Of a stretch of DNA of 64,000 nucleotides, positions 50,520-59,650 are shown one piece after another. Where the stretch lies: contig JAEDDX010000004.1 of the NCBI GenBank assembly GCA_016293615.1, positions 16,636-80,635 of the forward strand, read 5' to 3'. A program made the position numbers and the translations under genes. Under the pieces are notes generated by a model. The model had not been told where the DNA came from. It ran no database searches and saw only the letters and a list, made by a program, of their open reading frames with translations. Source of the DNA: Acetatifactor sp. GTDB taxonomy: Bacteria; Bacillota; Clostridia; Lachnospirales; Lachnospiraceae. Each line of letters opens with the position of its first letter. The stretch's first letter is position 1.

Positions 50520-53214
50520 ACCAGTTCTCTCCCGTGTGTAGATCAATCTCCAGACTGACGGCAAGCGCAGCCGCAGACTTCATCTCCTTCGTCAAAATAG
50601 CACGGACCTGTTCGACTTCCTCCGCATGAACTTCAATGACAAGCTCATCGTGTACCTGCAGGATCAGTTTTGACCCAAGGCCGGCTTCCTTCAGTCCGCG
50701 CCACACCCGGATCATCGCTATCTTCATGATGTCGGCGGCCGTTCCCTGAATCGGGGAATTCATGGCAACACGCTCACCAAAGGACCGCTGCATGAAATTG
50801 GAGGACGAAAGCTCCGGAATCGGTCTTCGTCTGCCAAACATTGTCGTGGTATAGCCGTTCTCCTTCGCGTCGACGACCAGTTTATCCAGGAATGCCTTGA
50901 CGCCGGGATAGGTTGCAAAATACTGTTCGATATACTCCGCCGCCTCCTTCCTGCTGATGCTCAGGTCCTGGCTTAAGCCGAAGGAGCTGATACCGTATAC
51001 GATACCGAAATTCACGGCCTTGGCGTTACGCCTCTGCAGGCTCGTCACCTCCTCAAGGGGGGTGTGGAAGACCTTCGACGCAGTAATCTTGTGGATATCT
51101 TCGTCACTTCTGTATGCTTCGATCAGCTGTTCATCGCCGGACATATGCGCCAGAATACGAAGCTCGATTTGCGAATAGTCGGCGTCCATCAGAAGATGTC
51201 CCGGCGCAGGTACGAATACCTTGCGGATCTGCCGGCCTAATTCCATACGCATCGGAATGTTCTGGAGGTTCGGCTCGGTCGAACTGATGCGCCCGGTCGC
51301 CGTGATGGTCTGATTGAAGTTCGTATGAATTCTCTGATCGTCCCTGATATAATTTGCAAGACCGTCCGCGTAGGTCGACTTGAGCTTGACAAGGCCTCTG
51401 TACTCGAGAATGTCTCTGACAATCGGGTTCTCCTCAGCCAGCTTCTCCAGAACATCTGCTGCCGTGGAATAGCCCGTCTTCGTCTTCTTGCCGCCCGGAA
51501 GGCCCATTTTTTCAAACAAAATCTCTCCCAGCTGCTTCGGGGAGTTGATATTGAAAGCGACACCGGCCTGCGCATGGATGGAGCGCTCCAACTCGTCGAT
51601 TCTGTGAACGAGAGCATCTCCGTAAGCCTTCAGATCCGCCCTGCGCACCTCGACTCCCACCTTCTCCATGTCATACAGCACAAGGGAAAGCGGCATCTCT
51701 ATTTCACGCATCAGCTGCTCCATCTGCATGTCCTGAAGCTTTTTCTCAAGGACTGCCGCTGACGCCCGACATACATAGGCGGTAAAGCAGAGGTATTGTG
51801 TGAGCTTGTCCGGTTCCTGCGCGGAAGCCTCTCTATCCCTAAGCTTGCCCAAAAGCTCTGCTTTGGAGGGAATCGAAAGCCCCAGATGCTCTGCCGCAAT
51901 GCTCTCGGGCTGATAATCATTCTTGAGCGGATTGATCAGATAGGCACCGATGAGTATGTCAAAATAGGCATCGGTCGTCTCTTGACTCATCCAGTCATAT
52001 TCTTTCTTAATATCAAAGGTTGCAACGCGGCACCTTGCAGACAGCTCCCGCAGTGCTCTGCGGACTGCTTCTTCATCGTCACCGTCTCCGCCTGTAGGAT
52101 CCGCAAACAGGGAAAGCTGGACATTTTCCGCCCTTTTTAACAGATAACCGAAGGTCTCCTGATCCAAAGCGCTATCCGAAACGCTGACAGAGACGCCGAC
52201 AAGACCGTCCGCATCCGCAGCCAGCATAAGTCCGATAGTCGCTCCCTTTTTCACCCTGCTGAGCCTGTCGAGAAGCTCCGACTGACTCGCAAGCTGGACG
52301 AAGGTCTGCGAAATATCCTGTGCAACCTCCTGCGAATTCCGGGCGTCAAAGCGGGACAGCATGTTTTTAAATTCCAGTTCTTTGAAGAGCGTATACGCCT
52401 GCGGGGTGTAGAAGCCTTCCGCACGGGCCGCCTCATAGTCCAGTTCGATCTCGCAGTCCGTTTTGATGGTCGCGAGCACCCTGCTTAAGTCAGCGAGATC
52501 ACGGTTAGCGGCAAGCGATTCGCGGATACTCTTTTTGGAGATCTCCCCGACATGCTCATAGATCGCCTCCAGCGAGCCGTAAGTCTCCATCAGCTCCGTC
52601 GCCGTCTTCTGCCCGACCTTCGGCACACCGGGAATATTGTCCGCGGTATCGCCCATCAGCGCCTTCAGATCAATAAACTGCAGCGGTGTGACGCCGTAAG
52701 CGCTCACAACATCGGCAGGGTAATAATCTTCTATCTGCGTCCGTCCCATCTTCGTCTTTGGAATCCGTATCTTGATATGCTCGTCAGCGATCTGCAGCAG
52801 ATCCCTGTCTCCGGAGACCAGCGCCACTTCCATTCCGTTCTTCTGTGCTTTCTTGGCAAGCGTCCCCAGAATATCGTCCGCTTCCAGTCCTTCCCGCTCC
52901 ATGATGACTATATTCATTGCCTGCAGGACCTCTTTCATCACGGGAACCTGTTCTCTAAGCTCCTCCGGCATCGGCTTTCGCGTGCCCTTATAGGCTTCAA
53001 ACATTTTATGGCGGAAGGTCGGCGCATGCATGTCAAAAGCGACTGCGAGGTAGTCCGGCTTCTCTTCCTCCAGAATTTTAAACATTATGTTGAGAAAACC
53101 ATAGACCGCATTGGTATGAAGTCCCTTCCCATTGCTCAGCTCGGGGACTCCGTAAAAGGCTCTGTTCAAGATACTGTGTCCGTCAATCAGGACGAGTTTT
53201 TCTGCTTTCATCAT
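50506..53214 (-). CDS. polA: DNA polymerase I
   Basis: A 902-residue polymerase. Residues 1-290 are the 5'-3' flap nuclease (LVLIDGHSILNRAFYG, LVSGDRDLLQIAD, GDTADNIPGVPKVG). The middle is an exonuclease-like domain without the DxE metal residues (LAADADGLVG), hence no proofreading is expected, as in other Firmicutes. The polymerase part has SQIELRILAHMSGD, RRNAKAVNFGIVYG and VHDELVIEV. The ribosome binding site is weak. It follows a zinc-finger gene by 65 bases and overlaps coaE. Confidence 0.97.
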   Translation of the reverse strand: MMKAEKLVLIDGHSILNRAFYGVPELSNGKGLHTNAVYGFLNIMFKILEEEKPDYLAVAFDMHAPTFRHKMFEAYKGTRKPMPEELREQVPVMKEVLQAMNIVIMEREGLEADDILGTLAKKAQKNGMEVALVSGDRDLLQIADEHIKIRIPKTKMGRTQIEDYYPADVVSAYGVTPLQFIDLKALMGDTADNIPGVPKVGQKTATELMETYGSLEAIYEHVGEISKKSIRESLAANRDLADLSRVLATIKTDCEIELDYEAARAEGFYTPQAYTLFKELEFKNMLSRFDARNSQEVAQDISQTFVQLASQSELLDRLSRVKKGATIGLMLAADADGLVGVSVSVSDSALDQETFGYLLKRAENVQLSLFADPTGGDGDDEEAVRRALRELSARCRVATFDIKKEYDWMSQETTDAYFDILIGAYLINPLKNDYQPESIAAEHLGLSIPSKAELLGKLRDREASAQEPDKLTQYLCFTAYVCRASAAVLEKKLQDMQMEQLMREIEMPLSLVLYDMEKVGVEVRRADLKAYGDALVHRIDELERSIHAQAGVAFNINSPKQLGEILFEKMGLPGGKKTKTGYSTAADVLEKLAEENPIVRDILEYRGLVKLKSTYADGLANYIRDDQRIHTNFNQTITATGRISSTEPNLQNIPMRMELGRQIRKVFVPAPGHLLMDADYSQIELRILAHMSGDEQLIEAYRSDEDIHKITASKVFHTPLEEVTSLQRRNAKAVNFGIVYGISSFGLSQDLSISRKEAAEYIEQYFATYPGVKAFLDKLVVDAKENGYTTTMFGRRRPIPELSSSNFMQRSFGERVAMNSPIQGTAADIMKIAMIRVWRGLKEAGLGSKLILQVHDELVIEVHAEEVEQVRAILTKEMKSAAALAVSLEIDLHTGENWYEAK

Positions 53215-53279
53215 CTAATATTACCACTCTTTCCTGCCCAGGGCTTTCCGCCGCTTTGGCAGACGCCTGCAGCCAACCG

Positions 53280-53600
53280 TTACAGCAAAATCCAGATCAC
53301 AAATCCGACAATCGCGCAGAAGGCAACCAATTCCAGGGCTGCGCCCGCCGAGAGCAGGAAACCGTTCACTTTCAGCTTATGTTCCGCCTCGGAGAGTCTT
53401 AAGTCCAGTTCCTTCTGCAAATTGAACGCGCTTCCGCTCTCCAGTCTCTGGATACCTTCCGTCACCAGAAACTGGATGGTCAGCTCCTCCTTACAGTCAT
53501 CACAGGTCCTGACATGTTCGGCGAACTGTTTCAGGGTCGGATAATCCATCCTATGGTGAATAAAATCCGGAATCAACTTCTCAAATTCTTTACAGTCCAT
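53280..53600 (-). CDS. Zinc-finger (anti-sigma-like) membrane protein
   Basis: A 106-residue protein with an N-terminal zf-HC2-like finger (CKEFEKLIP at the start and HVRTCDDCKEEL near residue 30) and one C-terminal membrane segment (FLLSAGAALELVAFCAIVGFV). The layout is that of small anti-sigma factors, but no sigma factor gene is beside it. ATG 53600 has GAGG five bases upstream. It lies between metY and polA. Confidence 0.78.
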   Translation of the reverse strand: MDCKEFEKLIPDFIHHRMDYPTLKQFAEHVRTCDDCKEELTIQFLVTEGIQRLESGSAFNLQKELDLRLSEAEHKLKVNGFLLSAGAALELVAFCAIVGFVIWILL

Positions 53601-53633
53601 AGTCACCTCGCGAAAGTCTTGAAAAAAGCAATA

Positions 53634-54914
53634 CTACTCTGCGATCGCATCCAAAGCCTGGGAAATATCCGCAAGCAGATCCTCGATGTCCTCAATACCG
53701 ATGCTGATACGAATCAGTTCGGCCGGTACGCCTGCTTCCTTCAGCTGCTCGTCTGTCATCTGACGATGTGTGCTGGTCGCAGGATTTAAGCAGCAGGTAC
53801 GGGCGTCTGCCACATGGGTCTCGATGGCAGCCATCTTCAGGCTCTTCATGAAGATGCTTGCCGCCTCTCTGCCGCCCTTTAAACCAAAGGATACGACGCC
53901 GCAGCTGCCATTCGGCAGATATTTCTGTGCCAGGTCATAATACTTATCACCGGGAAGACTGCAGTAGTTGACATACGCAACCTTCTCATGATTTTTCAGG
54001 AAGGTTGCAACGGCCAGACCGTTCTCACAGTGACGCTTCATGCGCACATGCAGACTCTCCAGACCGAGATTCAACAGGAATGCATTCTGAGGGCTGGGGA
54101 TGGAGCCGAAATCTCTCATCAGCTGAACGGTACACTTGGTGATGAAAGCGCCCTCCTTGCCGAACTTCTCCGCGTAAGTTACCCCGTGATAGCTGTCGTC
54201 GGGAGTGCAGAGTCCGGGATACTTGTCAGCGTGTGCCATCCAGTCAAACTTACCGCTGTCAACGATGGCGCCGCCCACCTGCGCGCCGTGTCCGTCCATG
54301 TACTTGGTGGTGGAATGTGTCACGATATCTGCGCCCCACTCAAACGGTCTGCAGTTGATGGGGGTGGGGAAGGTATTGTCTACCACAAGAGGAACGCCGT
54401 GTGCATGCGCAACCTTTGCAAACTTCTCAATATCAAGAACGGTCAGCGCGGGGTTGGCAATGGTCTCGCCGAACATCACCTTGGTATTTTCGCGGAAAGC
54501 AGCGTTCAACTCTTCCTCGGAAGCGTCGGGGCTTACGAAGGTCACATCAATGCCCATCTTCTTCATGGTCACGGCAATCAGGTTGAAGGTGCCGCCGTAA
54601 ATTGTGCTGGAAGCCACGATATGATCGCCGCAGCCGCAGATATTGAACAAGGCAAAGAAGTTGGCCGCCTGTCCGCTGGATGTCAGCATTGCAGCGGTAC
54701 CGCCCTCCAACTGGCAGATCTTCGCCGCCACATAATCATTGGTAGGATTCTGCAGTCTGGTGTAAAAATATCCGCTTGCCTCCAGATCAAACAGTTTACC
54801 CATATCCTCACTGGTATCATACTTAAAGGTTGTACTCTGTACGATGGGAATCTGTCTGGGTTCTCCGTTCCCCGGTGTGTAGCCTCCCTGTACGCAAATA
54901 CTGTTCAAATTCAT
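53634..54914 (-). CDS. metY: O-acetylhomoserine aminocarboxypropyltransferase (sulfhydrylase)
   Basis: PLP enzyme making homocysteine (or methionine) from O-acetylhomoserine and sulfide. The 426-residue length and N-terminus (ICVQGGYTPGNGEPRQIPIV) are typical of MetY, longer than cystathionine synthases. The PLP lysine lies in VTHSTTKYMDGHGAQVGG, and VDNTFPTPINCRPFEWGAD precedes it. It has its own promoter and a structured leader of about 100 bases. Confidence 0.94.
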   Translation of the reverse strand: MNLNSICVQGGYTPGNGEPRQIPIVQSTTFKYDTSEDMGKLFDLEASGYFYTRLQNPTNDYVAAKICQLEGGTAAMLTSSGQAANFFALFNICGCGDHIVASSTIYGGTFNLIAVTMKKMGIDVTFVSPDASEEELNAAFRENTKVMFGETIANPALTVLDIEKFAKVAHAHGVPLVVDNTFPTPINCRPFEWGADIVTHSTTKYMDGHGAQVGGAIVDSGKFDWMAHADKYPGLCTPDDSYHGVTYAEKFGKEGAFITKCTVQLMRDFGSIPSPQNAFLLNLGLESLHVRMKRHCENGLAVATFLKNHEKVAYVNYCSLPGDKYYDLAQKYLPNGSCGVVSFGLKGGREAASIFMKSLKMAAIETHVADARTCCLNPATSTHRQMTDEQLKEAGVPAELIRISIGIEDIEDLLADISQALDAIAE

Positions 54915-55019
54915 ACTTTCTCTTCCCTTTCTGATGCCTAAGCTGTCTCTTTCGCATCGTTCCGATTTGCCGGTATGTCACCGCAGAGCCGCGCTCCGGA
55001 CAGTGACCATACTGCACTA
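54915..55019 (-). promoter_or_regulatory. Structured 5' leader of metY
   Basis: About 105 transcribed bases before the ATG. GTATGGTCAC and GTGACATAC can pair (one bulge) around a GC-rich core with CCGGAGC and GCTC. Candidate control element of a sulfur amino acid gene; it lacks the conserved sequence of the SAM-I (S-box) riboswitch and has no T-run terminator. Confidence 0.4.
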
Positions 55020-55025
55020 AACTAC

Positions 55026-55053
55026 AGTATACCATATTGCTTCAAAAATTCAA
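55026..55053 (-). promoter_or_regulatory. Promoter of metY
   Basis: TTGAAT, 16 bases, TATACT on the minus strand, start near 55019. Confidence 0.7.
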
Positions 55054-55095
55054 GGGAACAAAATCGGCAGAAGCACACTGCCTCTGCCGTACCCT

Positions 55096-55881
55096 TTAAC
55101 CTTGTGTGTATCTGGATAAGAACTGCTTCGTTCTCTCCTCCCTGGGATGGTCGATCACCTCATGCGCAGGTCCCTGCTCCACGATCACGCCGCCGTCCAT
55201 GAAAATGATTTGGTCAGCCACATCTCTGGCAAACGCCATCTCATGCGTCACGATAATCATGGTCGTCTTCTGCTCTGCCAGCCCGCGGATGACCTTGAGC
55301 ACCTCCCCGGTCAGCTCCGGATCCAGTGCGGAGGTCGGTTCGTCGAAGCACAGAATGTCGGGCTTTAACGCAAGCGCCCTGGCGATCGCCACTCTCTGCT
55401 GCTGTCCGCCCGAGAGCTGGTGCGGGTAATGCTGCATCCTCTCCGCAAGTCCCATCTTAGTCAGAAGCTCCCTGCCGTGCGCCTCGATCTCCTCCAGAAC
55501 AGCCTTCTTATTCTGCTTAAAATCAGGACGATTCTGCGCAAGCAGCTGTTCCGCCAGCATCACATTTTCCAGCGCCGTATACTGCGGGAAGAGATGAAAG
55601 GACTGAAACACCATACCGAAATGGAGTCTTTTTTCACGAAGCTCCTTCTCCTTCCTGCTGCCCTTTGCTGAAGCGTCAAAGAGAGTCTCACCCTTCACGG
55701 TTATCGTACCGCTGTCGGGAGTCTCCAGAAAATTCAGGCAGCGAAGCAGGGTCGTCTTGCCCGAGCCCGAAGAGCCGATGATGGCAAGCGCACTTCCCTC
55801 CTCCATGGAGAAGCTGACATCCTTCAGGACGCGTGTATTGTCAAAATCTTTTCCGATGTTTTTCACTTCCAGAATTGCCAT
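55096..55881 (-). CDS. Polar amino acid ABC importer, ATP-binding protein
   Basis: A 261-residue GlnQ/TcyC-type ATPase with GSSGSGKTTLLRCLN, LSGGQQQRVAIARALA and ILCFDEPTSALDPE, all intact. Third gene of the importer operon after the binding protein and permease. Substrate is probably a polar amino acid; nearness to metY raises cystine or methionine as an idea only. Confidence 0.93.
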   Translation of the reverse strand: MAILEVKNIGKDFDNTRVLKDVSFSMEEGSALAIIGSSGSGKTTLLRCLNFLETPDSGTITVKGETLFDASAKGSRKEKELREKRLHFGMVFQSFHLFPQYTALENVMLAEQLLAQNRPDFKQNKKAVLEEIEAHGRELLTKMGLAERMQHYPHQLSGGQQQRVAIARALALKPDILCFDEPTSALDPELTGEVLKVIRGLAEQKTTMIIVTHEMAFARDVADQIIFMDGGVIVEQGPAHEVIDHPREERTKQFLSRYTQG

Positions 55882-55891
55882 ATCACGCCTC

Positions 55892-56548
55892 CTATCTGAA
55901 ATAATCGAGCTTTTTTTCTATGTAATTGAACAGCAGCGTCAGAATTCCCACGAAGAGCAGGTAGAAAATACCTGTGTAAAACAGCGGCCAGGTCAGTCCC
56001 GCAGACTTCATAAAGGAGTAGCCTGCGAAGGTAAGCTCACTGGCGGCAATGATCCGTGCCAGAGAGGTATCCTTCACCAGCGTGATGATCTCGTTGGACA
56101 TCGGCGGAACGATCCGCTTGATCATCTGAAGCAGGGTCACCTTGAAGAAAATCTGGCTTCTGGTCATACCAAGCACCTGACCGGCCTCGCTCTGTCCCAC
56201 GGGAACGCCCTCGATCCCTCCTCTGAAAATCACGGAGAAATAACAGGCATAGTTGATGGAGAACGCCACCACGGTGGCAACGATCCTTCCCGCCTCGTCT
56301 CCGCTCCAGATATTATGTCCGAGCCACATCCCCGGACCGTAGAAAATAATGATCAGCTGCAGCATCAGCGGTGTGCCCCTGATGATCCAGACCAGAATCT
56401 GAACCAGAAAGCTGAGCGGCTTGAACCTGCTCATGGTCGCGAACGCAAGGATCAGTCCGAGCGGCAGGGAAAACAGCAGGGTGAATATAAAGATTTCAAA
56501 GGTTGTGAGCAGACCGCCAAGCAGGGTCTGAGTAACTGTCCAAAACAT
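55892..56548 (-). CDS. Polar amino acid ABC importer, permease
   Basis: A 218-residue His/Glu-type permease with about five membrane segments and the coupling-loop sequence GQSEAGQVLGMTRSQIFFKV, where EAA-type residues are seen, and an N-terminal LLGGLLTTFEIFIFTLLFSL. ATG 56548 is preferred over 56557, as AGAGG is nine bases upstream. It lies between the binding protein and the ATPase genes with short gaps. Confidence 0.93.
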   Translation of the reverse strand: MFWTVTQTLLGGLLTTFEIFIFTLLFSLPLGLILAFATMSRFKPLSFLVQILVWIIRGTPLMLQLIIIFYGPGMWLGHNIWSGDEAGRIVATVVAFSINYACYFSVIFRGGIEGVPVGQSEAGQVLGMTRSQIFFKVTLLQMIKRIVPPMSNEIITLVKDTSLARIIAASELTFAGYSFMKSAGLTWPLFYTGIFYLLFVGILTLLFNYIEKKLDYFR

Positions 56549-56568
56549 GCAGTGCATCCTCTGTGCGA

Positions 56569-57348
56569 TTATTTCTTGATAACGACTACCTGAGCGTTGT
56601 TGCAGTAAGCATTGGTGCATTCCATAGCGCCCTTGACCTCATCGGTCAGTGTCATGCCGTTCCATACCACATCGATATTCTTGGAATTCAGCTCCATGAT
56701 CTTATTGTCCCAGTCGATCTCGACGAACTTCACTTCCACGCCGAGCTCTTTTGCTACGACACGCGCCATATCGGCGTCGAAACCGATCCACTCGTCGGAC
56801 TCATTCTTGTAATCCATGGGTGCAAAATCAGTGATACCGACGATCAGGGAACCCTTACCCTTGATGTATTCCACATCGCTGTCTGCAGCCGCAACATAAT
56901 CGGCACTCTTCTGCTCGACCAGAGACTCCTGTACGCCGTAGGTCTTCGCAGTTGCCTGCAGGGAACCGTCAGCGTAGGTCTTCGCGAATACAGAGTTGAT
57001 GAAGGAGGCAAGGTCGGAGCCCTTTCTGCAGCCGACGCCGTACTCCTCGGTGGTCAGCTTATCGGTGTACTTCATGTCGGGATAGCTGGTTCCCTCACCG
57101 ATCATGGCGCCTGCCATCAGAAGGTCTATGATGGCGGCATCGGAAGTCCCAGCGGAAACCTCCATCAAAGCATCTGCCTGGGAAGCAACGGAATTGATCT
57201 TGAAGTTCTTCTCCTGTGCAACCTTCTCTCCGGCGCTGCCGGCCTCAACTGCATAAACCGTCTCCTTCGTCTCCGCCTTGCCGCAGCCTGCGAGCACGGA
57301 ACAGGAAACCATTACCATTGTGAGTAACATTGCGATTTTCTTTTTCAT
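56569..57348 (-). CDS. Circularly permuted amino acid-binding lipoprotein
   Basis: A 259-residue binding protein: lipoprotein signal 1-21 with lipobox VLAGC (Cys22). The halves are in reverse order to the family (SBP family 3). Residues 31-146 (VYAVEAGSAGEKVAQE to YGVQESLVEQ) match the segment that normally forms lobe 2 and the C-terminus; residues 147-166 (KSADYVAAADSDVEYIKGKG) look like the usual mature N-terminal linker; residues 167-259 (SLIVGITDFAPMDYKNE to NNAQVVVIKK) match the normal N-terminal lobe 1. So the old termini are joined and the chain is cut at the loop between hinge strand one and lobe 2. GAGGAG precedes ATG 57348. Promoter, ribosome binding site and operon are intact, suggesting function. 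Confidence 0.9.
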   Translation of the reverse strand: MKKKIAMLLTMVMVSCSVLAGCGKAETKETVYAVEAGSAGEKVAQEKNFKINSVASQADALMEVSAGTSDAAIIDLLMAGAMIGEGTSYPDMKYTDKLTTEEYGVGCRKGSDLASFINSVFAKTYADGSLQATAKTYGVQESLVEQKSADYVAAADSDVEYIKGKGSLIVGITDFAPMDYKNESDEWIGFDADMARVVAKELGVEVKFVEIDWDNKIMELNSKNIDVVWNGMTLTDEVKGAMECTNAYCNNAQVVVIKK

Positions 57349-57424
57349 AAAATTCTCCTCTCTGTCAGCCGTCGCCTCGCGCTGTTCCACCCCGGAAAAG
57401 CGCACCGGGCTAACATGTTTTTGT

Positions 57425-57453
57425 ATTTTATCACACTAGCACAGTAAAGTAAA
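57425..57453 (-). promoter_or_regulatory. Promoter of the amino acid importer operon
   Basis: TTTACT, 17 bases, TAAAAT on the minus strand, start near 57418; leader about 70 bases. Confidence 0.7.
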
Positions 57454-57468
57454 GGGGCTTTTGCGCGC

Positions 57469-57500
57469 AAAAAAAAGGACAGCCGTTTTCGCGACTGCCC
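57469..57500 (-). terminator. Terminator of the aldolase-like gene
   Basis: Minus strand GGGCAGTCG pairs with CGGCTGTCC (two G-U pairs), followed by eight Ts. Confidence 0.88.
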
Positions 57501-57583
57501 TGCCTTGCTTATGATAATCGTATCCTTTGACAGAAATCCTTCGGAAAGTATAATTCTTTCGGCGGCAGATTTCCGTCTTCCCT

Positions 57584-58558
57584 TCAATCCATCGCAACGA
57601 CCTCGCGATAGAATTCGGTATAGTCCGTTCTTCCGTCCTTGGTAAACTGGATGGCACTTCTGGGATGCTGATTCAGAAGACCTGTCATCAGATACTGGAG
57701 ATCGTAGCCCCAGACCGTGCCTTCCTTCTTCAGCGCATTCATATACTTGTCCACAAACTGATATGCGGGATATACATTGTACTTGGGATTTCTTAAGAAG
57801 CCAAGCAGCAGCTCCATCGCACAGTTTCCCGCGCCTCTTCCCATGGAAGCATAGGTCGCGTCCAGCCAGTCCACGCCGTCTCCGACCGCTTCTATCGTGT
57901 TGGCAAACGCAAGCTTCTGGTTATCGTGGGCATGTATTCCCACGGTCTTGCCGTACTTTGCTGCCATCTCCATGAACATATCGGCAAGTCTTGCGATCTG
58001 CTCCGGGTAAAGCGCGCCGTAGCTGTCCACGATATAGAACACATCCACGGGAGACTGCCCCAGAATATTCAAAGCAGCCTTCAGATCGCCCTCCTGGGTA
58101 TTGGAGATCGCCATAATATTACAGCTGACTTCATATCCCTTGTTATGCGCATCCTCGATCATGTCGACAGCGGCGGGAATGGTGTTCAGATAAGTAGCCA
58201 CGCGGATCAGATCGATCGGGCTGTCCTTGCGATTGATGATATCGGTCTTGTAATCGCAGCGTCCGACATCCGCCATGACTGCGATCTTCAAATCAGTGGC
58301 ATTCTCACCCACGATGGCGCGAATATCCTCGTCCCTGCAGAATTTCCACTTGCCGAACTTATTCACATCAAACATCTCGGTGGACGCCTTATAACCAAAC
58401 TCCATATAATCAACGCCTGCGCGAAGATTCGCCAGGTACAGTGCCTTTACAAATTCATCGGTGAAATAAAAATCATTCACCAGTCCTCCGTCGCGAAGTG
58501 TTGCGTCAACGACCTTTACGCCGGGTCGAAACGCCATCAGATTGTGTATTTCTTTCAT
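57584..58558 (-). CDS. DRE-TIM aldolase-like protein (HMG-CoA lyase superfamily)
   Basis: A 324-residue TIM barrel with the metal/catalytic start VVDATLRDGGLVNDF near residue 16, GVDYMEFGYKAS and the metal-binding HxH in GIHAHDNQKLAFAN near residue 210. Proteins of this kind (4-hydroxy-2-oxovalerate aldolase-like) cleave or form C-C bonds on 2-oxo acids; some occur with surface-sugar genes. There is no partner dehydrogenase or sugar gene nearby, so the substrate is unknown. GTGAGAG precedes the ATG. Confidence 0.82.
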   Translation of the reverse strand: MKEIHNLMAFRPGVKVVDATLRDGGLVNDFYFTDEFVKALYLANLRAGVDYMEFGYKASTEMFDVNKFGKWKFCRDEDIRAIVGENATDLKIAVMADVGRCDYKTDIINRKDSPIDLIRVATYLNTIPAAVDMIEDAHNKGYEVSCNIMAISNTQEGDLKAALNILGQSPVDVFYIVDSYGALYPEQIARLADMFMEMAAKYGKTVGIHAHDNQKLAFANTIEAVGDGVDWLDATYASMGRGAGNCAMELLLGFLRNPKYNVYPAYQFVDKYMNALKKEGTVWGYDLQYLMTGLLNQHPRSAIQFTKDGRTDYTEFYREVVAMD

Positions 58559-58574
58559 CGTTCTCTCACACCTT

Positions 58575-59474
58575 TCATGTTGTACTGTTCAGATTCTCTC
58601 TGTCCTTTTTCTCCTTGTAAACCACAATTGCAATCGCAGCTGCGGAGGTGACAGTAAGCCAGATCAATCCAACCGGCAAAGAAGGCATATCCTCTCCGTA
58701 CAGGGAGTTGATCATCCAGGGAGCCCAGCTGGAGGAGGAAGCGTTCACCACAAAATGAAGCAGCATTGCAGGTACCAGTGAATCATACTTCCTGACAAGC
58801 CATCCGAGCACGAGACCGATCACAAAAGCATAAATACCCTGTACCCAGTTTCCATGAATGCATCCAAACATCACAGCCTGCAGAATGTTTGCCAGCCAGA
58901 ATTTGCCGAAGGCCTTCTGCGCAAAGTGCATCGTAACACCACGGCAGAGGAATTCCTCGCCGATCGGCGCCATAATTACGGTCGTAAAGAGCATCATCAG
59001 GCTATCTCCGCCAAGTCCTACCGTTTCCGCCATCTCCATATAGGCATTCACCACATTCGGAATCAGATGATACTCCACCATGACGCTGGAATTGGCAAAC
59101 AGGCAAAGCACAAGTCCGAAGAGAACGGCAAGCACAACCGACTCCTTTGTCACCTTGGCAAAAGACTTCCGAATAGTGGGTCTGGGCTTTTTGAAGCAGA
59201 GCTTAAACCAGAGCCCGAAGAAAAGGATGCCGATGATGTGATAAAGCGTTACGCCGCTCGGTGCCGCGTCCATCATGAGAGCACTGATCTTCGTCAGGTA
59301 ATCCGGCGCGGTCGCATCCAATTCACCGGTTGCGAACTTCCCTACCGCAAGAATGATACACATCACCACCAATGCCATGACCTGCATGATCAGGCAGAGC
59401 ACCGTCGGCACAAGTGCCAGGAAAAAATAACCGATTCTCGCCCCGGTCGAAGGCTTTTTTACTTCAGTTTCCAT
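58575..59474 (-). CDS. CPBP family intramembrane glutamic protease
   Basis: A 299-residue membrane protein with about eight hydrophobic segments and the protease motifs EEFLCRG (EExxxR), FGCIHGNW and LHFVVNAS in order. Such proteases process prenylated or bacteriocin-related proteins. ATG 59474 is chosen since GGGGG lies eight bases upstream and a terminator and tRNA gene occupy the DNA before it; the frame itself runs on through them to 59618. Confidence 0.9.
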   Translation of the reverse strand: METEVKKPSTGARIGYFFLALVPTVLCLIMQVMALVVMCIILAVGKFATGELDATAPDYLTKISALMMDAAPSGVTLYHIIGILFFGLWFKLCFKKPRPTIRKSFAKVTKESVVLAVLFGLVLCLFANSSVMVEYHLIPNVVNAYMEMAETVGLGGDSLMMLFTTVIMAPIGEEFLCRGVTMHFAQKAFGKFWLANILQAVMFGCIHGNWVQGIYAFVIGLVLGWLVRKYDSLVPAMLLHFVVNASSSSWAPWMINSLYGEDMPSLPVGLIWLTVTSAAAIAIVVYKEKKDRENLNSTT

Positions 59475-59502
59475 CTTTTGTTCCCCCGAAAATAAACTCA
59501 TT

Positions 59503-59535
59503 AAAAATTTAGCGGAGGCAGGTAGCTGCCTCCGC
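59503..59535 (-). terminator. Terminator of tRNA-Leu
   Basis: Perfect ten-base-pair stem GCGGAGGCAG/CTGCCTCCGC with a four-base loop, then TAAATTTTTAA on the minus strand. The CPBP gene begins 28 bases later. Confidence 0.9.
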
Positions 59536-59541
59536 CATAAC

Positions 59542-59624
59542 TGCCGGCAGCGGGACTTGAACCCGCACGTTGTTGCCAACAACAGATTTTGAGTCTGCCT
59601 CGTCTGCCATTCCGACACGCCGGC
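59542..59624 (-). tRNA. tRNA-Leu (anticodon CAA)
   Basis: An 83-base class II tRNA. The acceptor stem GCCGGCG pairs with TGCCGGC, the anticodon loop is CTCAAAA with anticodon CAA, the long variable arm is TGTTGGCAACA and the T arm contains GGTTCAAGTCC. The CCA end is not encoded. Reads UUG codons. Confidence 0.95.
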
Positions 59625-59650
59625 ATGTGAGAAACACTCACAACATTAAC

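Noticed and set aside
54915..55019. SAM-I riboswitch before metY
   Set aside because: The conserved S-box core and a terminator are missing; only a bulged stem is visible.
59475..59618. N-terminal extension of the CPBP protease gene
   Set aside because: The extra codons pass through a terminator and most of tRNA-Leu; ATG 59474 has a good ribosome binding site.
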